DNA from: Asaia bogorensis
GTDB lineage: Bacteria > Pseudomonadota > Alphaproteobacteria > Acetobacterales > Acetobacteraceae
Direction of reading: 5' to 3'
DNA length: 20,565 bases
Assembly (NCBI GenBank): GCA_945886995.1
Contig: CAMCZJ010000023.1
Location: forward strand, 1-20,565
The notes beneath the pieces were generated by a model. The model searched no databases. It was not told where the DNA came from and saw only the letters and a list, made by a program, of their open reading frames with translations. A program made the position numbers and the translations under genes. This document shows positions 14,766-20,565 of the stretch, one piece after another (the stretch's first letter is position 1; every line of letters begins with the position of its first letter).

Positions 14766-15572
14766 CTAGCCCGGCGCCGTATCCAGCGTGCGGCGCAGCA
14801 GCAGCAGATCCGCCCAGGCTTCCCGCTTGGAAGCGGGGCTGCGCAGCAAATAGGCTGGATGGAGGGTGGGCAAAGCGGGCAGGCGGCCTAGACCTGGGAT
14901 TTCCACCTCATGCCAGCGGCCACGCAGCCGGGTGATGCCATCCTTCCCGCCAATCAGCCCCTTGGCCGCCACACCGCCCACCAGCACCAGGTGCTTGGGG
15001 CGAATCAGCGCCACCTGGCGGCGCAGAAAGGGCAGGAAAAGCGCCACTTCCGCATCGGTTGGCGTGCGATTCCCAGGCGGGCGCCAGGGCAGGATATTGG
15101 TGATGTAGAAATTGCTCTCCCGCGACAGCCCGACTGAGGCGAACATCTTATCGAGCAACTGGCCGGAAGCGCCGACAAAGGGCCGCCCGGCGCGGTCTTC
15201 ATCCGCGCCCGGCGCCTCACCAATCAGCATCAGGCTGGCATCGGCCACCCCTCCGCCAAAAACCAGATTGGTCGCGGTTTCCTTGAGCGGCGAGCCATCA
15301 AACCCGGCAATCGCAGCCTTCAACGCCGCCAGATCGGCCGCCGCTTCCGCCAAAGCCTCGGCCCGGGTCACGGCAGGCGGGGCAGCGGCCAGGGCGACGG
15401 GCGCCACACGGCTGGGGCGCGGGGGCGGTTCCGGCTTGGGGGCAGGTTCCGGGCGCGGAGCCGCTTCCCGCGCGGTCAGGCGATCCGCGGGGCTTTCCAT
15501 CAACGCCTCATCCGCCCCCCAATCGCATTGCAGGGCTAGGGCGGCGGCAAGGGCGGGTCTCTCCTGCTCCAT
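14766..15572 (-). CDS. family-4-like uracil-DNA glycosylase lacking Fe-S cysteines
   Basis: DNA-repair glycosylase that removes uracil from DNA; 268 residues from the ATG at 15572. Motif A GEAPGADED (118-126) and motif B HPAYLLR (238-244) match the thermophile-type family 4. The N-terminal third includes the block ALQCDWGADEAL and a proline/alanine-rich linker (about 38-68). Family 4 enzymes normally hold a 4Fe-4S cluster with four cysteines. Here the segment before NLVFGGG has none, the K-C-R-P-P motif reads LPWRPPGN with Trp163, and the following cysteine position is Phe or Leu. The only cysteine is Cys16. Start choice is uncertain: 15608 and 15581 are also in frame, and GGGGG abuts the chosen ATG. 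The gene is divergent from the ETF:quinone oxidoreductase gene. Confidence 0.87.
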   Translation of the reverse strand: MEQERPALAAALALQCDWGADEALMESPADRLTAREAAPRPEPAPKPEPPPRPSRVAPVALAAAPPAVTRAEALAEAAADLAALKAAIAGFDGSPLKETATNLVFGGGVADASLMLIGEAPGADEDRAGRPFVGASGQLLDKMFASVGLSRESNFYITNILPWRPPGNRTPTDAEVALFLPFLRRQVALIRPKHLVLVGGVAAKGLIGGKDGITRLRGRWHEVEIPGLGRLPALPTLHPAYLLRSPASKREAWADLLLLRRTLDTAPG

Positions 15573-15659
15573 CCCCCACATATCGGCCCGGTGCGGGGTT
15601 CCGCGCAACCCGCGCCTTCGCTACATGGACATAATAGCCATGAGGAAAGGCAGCGCGGT

Positions 15660-17288
15660 ATGTCCGAAGAACGGGAAGCGATGGAGTTTGATGTGCTGAT
15701 CGTGGGCGGGGGGCCTTCCGGCCTTGCCGCGGCGATCCGCCTGAAACAGCTCGCCCCGGATTTGGCGGTCTGCCTGATTGAAAAGGGCAGTGAGATCGGC
15801 GCGCATATCCTCTCGGGCGCAGTGCTCGAACCCCGCGCCTTGGATGAACTGATTCCCGATTGGCGTGATGACCCACCGGCGCTGGCCACGCCCGCCGGCG
15901 ATGACCGCTTCATGTTCCTGACGGAAACCAAAGCCTTCAAGCTGCCAACGCCGCCGGCCATGAATAATCACGGCAATTACATTGTCTCCTTGGGCAATGT
16001 CTGCCGTTGGCTGGGCGCCAAGGCGGAAGCTTTGGGCGTTGAGATCTATCCAGGCTTCGCCGCTTCCGAGACGATCATTGAAGATGGCCAGGTGCGCGGC
16101 GTGGTGGCCGGCGTGATGGGCATTACTAAGGATGGCGAAAAAGGGCCGAGTTATCAGCCGGGGATGGAGCTTCGCGCGAGTTACACGCTGTTTGCTGAAG
16201 GCTGCCGTGGGTCGCTCACGAAAAAGCTTTTTGAGACCTTCAATCTGCGTGATGGCGCCGCACCGCAGACCTTCGGCCTTGGCATAAAGGAATTATGGGA
16301 AATCCCCAAGGAAAAGCATCAGCCGGGCTTGATTTGGCATAGCGTGGGCTGGCCCTTGAAGACCGATACCTATGGTGGTTCCTGGCTTTACATGCTGGGC
16401 GATAATCTGGTCAGTATCGGTTTCGTTGTCGGGCTGGATTACCAAAATCCCTGGCTTTCCCCTTTCGAGGAATTTCAGCGCTTCAAGCAGCACCCGGCAG
16501 TGCGCGCCATGCTGGAAGGCGGCAAGCGCATTGCCTATGGCGCGCGGGCGCTGAATGAAGGTGGCTATCAGGCGATCCCGAAGCTGGTCTTTCCAGGCGG
16601 TGCGATTATTGGTGATTCAGCGGGCTTCCTGAATGTGCCGAAAATCAAGGGCACGCATACCGCGATGAAATCCGGCATGATCGCGGCGGAGGCGCTGGCA
16701 GCGGCTTGCGCCACGGAAAATCGCGCGCCGGTGTTGAATGCCTATCCGGAAATGCTGCGCCATTCCTGGATCTGGCCGGAATTGCAGGCGGTGCGGAATA
16801 TCCGCCCAGGTTTTGCGAAATACGGCTTCTGGGGCGGGATGATCAATGCCGCGATTGAAACCTATATCACGCGCGGCAAATCGCCCTGGACGCTTTCGCA
16901 TCACGAAGATCACGCCGTGCTGAAGAAGGGTTCGGAAGCGCCGAAAATCACCTATCCCAAGCCGGATGGGGTTTATTCCTTCGATCGCCTGTCTTCCGTG
17001 TTTCTGGCAAATACCAATCATGAAGAAGACCAGCCCGCGCATTTGAAGCTGCGCGATCCAGGGCTTTGGCAAGGCGTGAATTATGACATCTTCGCCAGCC
17101 CCGAAAGCCGCTATTGCCCCGCCGGGGTGTATGAGGCAGTGGGCGCGGAAGAAGGCAAGCCGCGTTTGGTGATCAATGCGCAGAATTGCGTGCATTGCAA
17201 AACCTGCGACATCAAGGACCCGACGCAGAATATTGATTGGTGCACGCCGGAAGGCAGCGGCGGGCCGAATTACATTGGCGGCATGTGA
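15660..17288 (+). CDS. electron transfer flavoprotein:ubiquinone oxidoreductase
   Basis: Membrane-associated iron-sulfur flavoprotein that passes electrons from ETF, reduced by acyl-CoA and other dehydrogenases, to ubiquinone. The protein has 542 residues, the usual length. The FAD-binding GGGPSG is at 16-21. At the C terminus are the 4Fe-4S ligands: the cysteine of YCPAGVYE and the three of CVHCKTC, followed by the conserved NIDWCTPEGSGGP. The ATG at 15660 gives the typical MSEEREAMEFDVLIVGGG; AAAGG lies nine bases upstream. ETF subunit genes are not in the window. A glutathione S-transferase gene follows after 29 bases, probably in the same transcript. Confidence 0.95.
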   Translation: MSEEREAMEFDVLIVGGGPSGLAAAIRLKQLAPDLAVCLIEKGSEIGAHILSGAVLEPRALDELIPDWRDDPPALATPAGDDRFMFLTETKAFKLPTPPAMNNHGNYIVSLGNVCRWLGAKAEALGVEIYPGFAASETIIEDGQVRGVVAGVMGITKDGEKGPSYQPGMELRASYTLFAEGCRGSLTKKLFETFNLRDGAAPQTFGLGIKELWEIPKEKHQPGLIWHSVGWPLKTDTYGGSWLYMLGDNLVSIGFVVGLDYQNPWLSPFEEFQRFKQHPAVRAMLEGGKRIAYGARALNEGGYQAIPKLVFPGGAIIGDSAGFLNVPKIKGTHTAMKSGMIAAEALAAACATENRAPVLNAYPEMLRHSWIWPELQAVRNIRPGFAKYGFWGGMINAAIETYITRGKSPWTLSHHEDHAVLKKGSEAPKITYPKPDGVYSFDRLSSVFLANTNHEEDQPAHLKLRDPGLWQGVNYDIFASPESRYCPAGVYEAVGAEEGKPRLVINAQNCVHCKTCDIKDPTQNIDWCTPEGSGGPNYIGGM

Positions 17289-17317
17289 AGACGCCAGATA
17301 AGGACAGGAAAGAACTC

Positions 17318-17926
17318 ATGCTAAAAATCCACGGCATTGCCCGTTCCCGCGCCTTCCGCTGCATCTGGGCGGCGGAAGAAGCCGGTCTTGCTTATGAGGT
17401 TATCCCGCTTGGCTTCGTGCCCGGCTTCAAGTTGGAACGCCCGCTGGAGATCAACCCGAATAACAAGATCCCTGCGCTGGAAGATGGTGATCTGGTATTA
17501 TTCGAAAGCCTTGCCATCAATCTGCACATCGCGGGCAAGGTGGGCGCACCGCTGATGCCCACCGGCAATGACGCATCGCGCGCGCTGCAATGGACATTGT
17601 GGGCGGCGACGGAAGCCGAACCGCATGTCATGCGCTGGGCCTATAATACCTTCATCCGCCCGCCCGCAGATCGCATTGCGGCGGAAGCGGTGCTTGGCAA
17701 GGAAGCCACTGACCAGCGCTTGGCAGTCCTGGAAGCGGAATTGTCGGGGCGGGATTATCTGGTGGGCAATGGCTTCACCATCGCCGATCTGAACCTTGCC
17801 TCCGTGCTCTACGGCGCTTTCATGAATGGCTATGATTTCACAGCCTTCCCGAAGGTGAAGGCTTGGCTTGCCCTCTGCCTGGAACGCCCGGCGGCAAAGC
17901 GCGCGCGGGCGCAACGCGAAGGCTAA
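17318..17926 (+). CDS. glutathione S-transferase family protein
   Basis: Cytoplasmic GST, 202 residues. The N-terminal thioredoxin-like domain (about 1-73) shows KIHGIARSRAFRC, then NNKIPALEDGD with the cis-proline at Pro52 and FES at 62-64, which contact glutathione. The C-terminal helical domain contains GRDYLVGNGFTIADLNLASVL, the conserved GST folding motif. Ser10 or Cys15 could be the catalytic residue, as in bacterial beta or theta types; the class is not certain. The ATG at 17318 is preceded by AGGAAAGA, while the frame open to 17237 overlaps the previous gene and is not family-like. A Bug-family gene follows after 32 bases. Confidence 0.9.
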   Translation: MLKIHGIARSRAFRCIWAAEEAGLAYEVIPLGFVPGFKLERPLEINPNNKIPALEDGDLVLFESLAINLHIAGKVGAPLMPTGNDASRALQWTLWAATEAEPHVMRWAYNTFIRPPADRIAAEAVLGKEATDQRLAVLEAELSGRDYLVGNGFTIADLNLASVLYGAFMNGYDFTAFPKVKAWLALCLERPAAKRARAQREG

Positions 17927-17958
17927 AACGGCGCTGCCGCAAAGGGGGAAGGAAAACC

Positions 17959-18924
17959 ATGATCCAGCGTCGCGTTTTATTGGCAGCACCCATGCTGGCC
18001 ATGCCAGCCCTGGCCCGCGCGCAAGCCAGGCCAGCGCGCCCGGTGCGCATTGTGCTGGCCTATCCGCCCGGTGGGTCAACGGATGTTCTGGCGCGCACCC
18101 TTGCGGCTGCCCTGCAGGAAGCCATCCCCGGCAGCGCCTTTGTGGTGGATAACCGGCCCGGAGGGGCGGCAGTTGTTGGCACCCAGGCGGTCGCGCAGGC
18201 GGCCCCGGATGGCTACACGCTGGCGCTTGGCAATAATCAGACCCATGCGGCGAATGCGGCCATGCTGCCTTCGCTCCCCTTCGATCCGGTCGCTGATTTC
18301 GCACCCATCGCGAAGCTTGCAACGGTACACCATGCGCTGGTGGTGCCGATCAGCGGTGCCAAGACCTTGGCCGAATTGGCCACGAAGGGGCGCAATGGCG
18401 GCAAACTGACCTACGCATCTTCTGGCGCGGGTTCCGCGAGCCACGTGATTGCCGAAACCTTCGCCCGGCGTGAACGGTTGGACGCGACCCATGTGCCCTA
18501 TCGCGGCGGGGCCCAGGCCACCACCGATACGATTGCTGGCACAGTGGATTTCTTTGTCTCCACCTGGCCGCAAGTGGTTTCCCTGGTGCGCGACGGGCGG
18601 CTGCGCGCCCTTGGCATCGGCGCCCCGGCCCGGCTGCCAGAAGCGCCCGATGTGCCCAGCTTTGCCGAATTGAACGCGCCTGATCTGGCCGTGGATGCCT
18701 GGTTCGGGCTTTGGGCGCCGGCCCGCACGGCGCCTGAGATCATCACGCGGCTGTCTGACATTTTGCTCCGCATTCTGGCTGAACCCGCCCTGCGTGAGAG
18801 GCTGCAAGGTCAGGGCTTTGTCGCCGCGCCCATGGCCGCGGCACCCTTTGGGGAGTTCCAGAAGGCCGAATTGGCGCGGTGGCGGTCACTCGTGGAACTG
18901 ACAGGGATCAGGCTTTCCGGTTGA
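17959..18924 (+). CDS. Bug/TctC-family periplasmic solute-binding protein (second copy)
   Basis: Second orphan binding protein of the tripartite tricarboxylate transporter receptor family, 321 residues. The signal peptide spans about residues 1-22 (ending ALARA or AQA). Hallmarks are AYPPGGSTDVLART, DNRPGGAAVVGTQAVAQAAPDGYT and VPYRGGAQATTD. The protein is clearly diverged from the copy at 4320-5267, so the two are not a recent duplication. The ATG at 17959 is chosen because GGGGGAAGGA lies just upstream and it begins the signal peptide. It may be cotranscribed with the GST gene. No membrane components of the transporter are present. The ligand is unknown. Confidence 0.9.
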   Translation: MIQRRVLLAAPMLAMPALARAQARPARPVRIVLAYPPGGSTDVLARTLAAALQEAIPGSAFVVDNRPGGAAVVGTQAVAQAAPDGYTLALGNNQTHAANAAMLPSLPFDPVADFAPIAKLATVHHALVVPISGAKTLAELATKGRNGGKLTYASSGAGSASHVIAETFARRERLDATHVPYRGGAQATTDTIAGTVDFFVSTWPQVVSLVRDGRLRALGIGAPARLPEAPDVPSFAELNAPDLAVDAWFGLWAPARTAPEIITRLSDILLRILAEPALRERLQGQGFVAAPMAAAPFGEFQKAELARWRSLVELTGIRLSG

Positions 18925-19243
18925 ACCAGAAACGATGCTTTTCTTGATAACCAAGCCACTGTCTATTCGCCCCCTCCCCAGGCTGCGCCTGTGGCGCGAG
19001 ACAGCACCGATTTCATGGATCACCTGATTGCGTAGGGATGGTGACACTCAATTTAATGATTTTTTTCAATCAACTAGGTGGCAAACACCTCCCAGCCTTC
19101 TCTGCCTGAACAAGAATTGACAGACCTTGCATTTACCATTAGCCGACCTTCTCATGAGGGGCCCATCGCGGAAGGACGTCGGAAAGCCGAGTGATCGGCA
19201 AAGGTTTTGCGAGGTTGGCATTACCGGCAGGCCCGTGGCCTGG
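18925..19243. other. gene-free stretch with an AT-rich patch and a lone -35-like box
   Basis: No convincing gene lies here. An AT-rich patch around 19050-19072 and a perfect TTGACA at 19117-19122 suggest a promoter for the downstream pair, but no good -10 box lies 15-18 bases further on. The frame of the next gene is open back to a TTG at 19127 and includes an ATG at 19154, so part of this stretch may be coding if the start is misjudged. A small CAGGC-TGC-GCCTG stem is the only hairpin noted. Confidence 0.4.
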
Positions 19244-20137
19244 ATGGTGGCTCGCCTGCTCCTGGTGGGATTTTTCGCGTTCTCTGACACGACACAGGCT
19301 GAGGCTAACCCCGAGACCCTTGCGCGCGCGGATCGCCTTGTAGAAGCCCGCAACCTTGATGGCGCCAGACAGGTTTTGGAGGCATATCTCGAAAAGCACA
19401 CCGAGGTCGGCCCTGTTTGGCAACGCCTCCGCCAAATCTATGTGGCCCTGGCGCGTGAGACTCTTGCGAGATCGCTCGATCTACCAGAGGCATCGGCTTT
19501 GAATGGCCCAACGCCCAGGGTCGCGGAAAACGGCTCGCGTGCGGCTCCCGCGACTCCTGCGCGGCCCTCGATAAGCCCTCCCCCGCCTCCTGCTGCGAGT
19601 GCCCCTCAGGCGACTGCACCTGTACGGGCTCCGGAGCCTGTGGCGGTCCAAGTGCCGCTCCCCGCCCCATCGGCCTCCCCGCCCCCACGCTCTCCGCAGC
19701 CCGTCGCAAGGCCTGAGGTTGCCCCCTCTGTTGCTCAGCCTGACCAAACCCCGGTGACGCAAGGGACGTACAGGGAACGGGCCGCCTCCGCAGAAATCGA
19801 AAACCTCACCAGAGCCTGGGCCCGTGCATGGTCTGCGCGAGACCTTGGCCAGTACCTTGGATTTTATGCGAGCGGGTTTGTGGGGTCGGGAGCCCGCACC
19901 CGGGCCGAATGGGAGGAAGCACGACGCTTGGCCCTTGAACGCGCGCAAGACCTGAACATACGCATTGAACGCATGAGGACTCGACCCGTTTCCCCGACAC
20001 GCGTAGAGGTGCGGTTCTTGCAATTATACCGCAGTTCCAGTCTTTCGCTGGACACATGGAAGACCCTGGTTTGGGAATGGGAAGGGAGTAGATGGGCTAT
20101 CGTAGGCGAGATTGCAGGAGCAGAACGCGGGCGATGA
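19244..20137 (+). CDS. periplasmic TPR / proline-rich / NTF2-like (Cds6-type) protein
   Basis: Predicted exported protein of 297 residues, in three parts. First is a signal-like segment (MVARLLLVGFFAFSDTTQA) and a TPR-like helical region (LARADRLVEARNLDGARQVL and following). Next is a long proline/alanine-rich linker, about residues 95-200. Last is a C-terminal NTF2-like domain of DUF4440/Cds6 type, seen in TRAWARAWSARDLGQYLGFY, a central TRAEWEEARR, and KTLVWEWEGSRWAIVGE. In other proteobacteria this domain is fused to or paired with L,D-transpeptidases. The stop overlaps the next gene by four bases. The start is uncertain: GTG at 19235, ATG at 19154 or TTG at 19127 are in frame, but 19244 puts the hydrophobic segment at the N terminus. 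Confidence 0.72.
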   Translation: MVARLLLVGFFAFSDTTQAEANPETLARADRLVEARNLDGARQVLEAYLEKHTEVGPVWQRLRQIYVALARETLARSLDLPEASALNGPTPRVAENGSRAAPATPARPSISPPPPPAASAPQATAPVRAPEPVAVQVPLPAPSASPPPRSPQPVARPEVAPSVAQPDQTPVTQGTYRERAASAEIENLTRAWARAWSARDLGQYLGFYASGFVGSGARTRAEWEEARRLALERAQDLNIRIERMRTRPVSPTRVEVRFLQLYRSSSLSLDTWKTLVWEWEGSRWAIVGEIAGAERGR

Positions 20138-20565
20138 AGGCGCTTCCACTGATGGCGCTGGTTTGCACGCTTTTGCTCCCCAAATCAGGCCTTTCCAGCG
20201 CCCTTGATTCCGATCTTCGCGCAGCGCTTGCCGCTTTAGCGCGCGGAGAGGACATAAGCGCCACGCTCGGCCTGCTTGAACGGGCGAACCAAACCTCACC
20301 TGACCTCGGCGCTGCTCAGCTGCTGCGCTCAGAGCTTTACGGTCTGCTCGCTGGTTTACCAAAGGCTGAAGGCCTTAGTCGCGCGGATGGACCAGCCGAC
20401 ATGCGCACGCGCGAATCGCGCCTGCGGCCTTCGGCCGATGTTGATGCGCTTAGGCATGAGTTACGGGCGCGCGCGGCCTGGCTTGGCCGACCTGATGGGA
20501 CGCTGCCCCTGAATGTTCTGAACCTGGAACCAGGGATAGATCACGTGGTGCTTGTGGATCTCTCC
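20134..20565 (+). CDS. probable L,D-transpeptidase, N-terminal part (cut by window end)
   Basis: An open frame of 144 codons runs off the window. The ATG at 20134 overlaps the preceding stop (ATGA). The N terminus MKALPLMALVCTLLLPKSG is a signal peptide. A helical region follows that resembles the N-terminal part of the two-domain proteobacterial L,D-transpeptidases. The last visible residues, LPLNVLNLEPGIDHVVLVDLS, match the usual lead into the YkuD catalytic domain. The catalytic HxGxPxxR and SxGCIR motifs would lie beyond the window, so the call rests on the lead-in and on the NTF2-like partner gene. If right, it cross-links or edits peptidoglycan in the periplasm. Confidence 0.65.
   Translation, partial: MKALPLMALVCTLLLPKSGLSSALDSDLRAALAALARGEDISATLGLLERANQTSPDLGAAQLLRSELYGLLAGLPKAEGLSRADGPADMRTRESRLRPSADVDALRHELRARAAWLGRPDGTLPLNVLNLEPGIDHVVLVDLS

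Noticed and set aside
19066..19401. A minus-strand open frame of 111 codons in the gap before the NTF2-like gene
   Set aside because: It is composed of arginine- and serine-rich sequence typical of antisense frames in high-GC DNA and overlaps the start of a better-supported gene.

Overview
The window looks like chromosomal DNA of a high-GC alphaproteobacterium, most likely an Acetobacteraceae relative (Roseomonas-like). The evidence is the overall base composition, the two orphan Bug/TctC-type solute-binding proteins, the alphaproteobacterial style of EF-G, PyrD and ETF:quinone oxidoreductase, and a serralysin-type RTX protease. This placement rests on recognising protein families by eye, not on a database search.

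Layout. (1) 1-1882, plus strand: the tail of an unknown gene, a D-2-hydroxyacid dehydrogenase, and an overlapping alpha/beta hydrolase of arylformamidase type. The run ends at a strong bidirectional terminator. (2) 2012-7045, minus strand: fusA (EF-G) with a structured leader, a Bug-family periplasmic binding protein, a gamma-carbonic-anhydrase-like hexapeptide protein and a class III CoA-transferase. (3) 7198-10361: a DUF952 protein on plus, then an EamA/DMT permease and a large secreted M10B metalloprotease with RTX repeats on minus. (4) 10528-12446, plus: pyrD translationally coupled to a HAD class IIA hydrolase. (5) 12384-14002: the most unusual part. The last 21 codons and stop of the HAD gene occur a second time 1,554 bp downstream, with only silent differences. 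Between the two copies lies a single gene of visibly lower GC that encodes a tail-anchored protein I do not recognise. This is the signature of an element integrated into the 3' end of a protein gene, but with one cargo gene and no visible recombinase. (6) 14019-15572, minus: a TauE/SafE (UreH-like) membrane protein and a family-4-like uracil-DNA glycosylase that lacks the Fe-S cysteines. (7) 15660-18924, plus: ETF:ubiquinone oxidoreductase, a glutathione S-transferase and a second Bug-family binding protein. (8) 19244-20565, plus: a periplasmic TPR/proline-rich/NTF2-like protein overlapping the start of a gene that appears to be an L,D-transpeptidase, cut by the window end.

How the genes relate. 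Most are ordinary core or nutritional genes in short runs, and several neighbours overlap by 1-4 bases or lie within a few dozen bases of each other. No tRNA, rRNA, CRISPR array, IS element or integrase gene was seen. The best candidate for something undescribed is the one-gene cassette at 12449-13937. Secondary points are the exclusive hairpins in the fusA leader, the cysteine-free uracil-DNA glycosylase, and the two-gene split of a cell-wall L,D-transpeptidase and its accessory NTF2-like domain.
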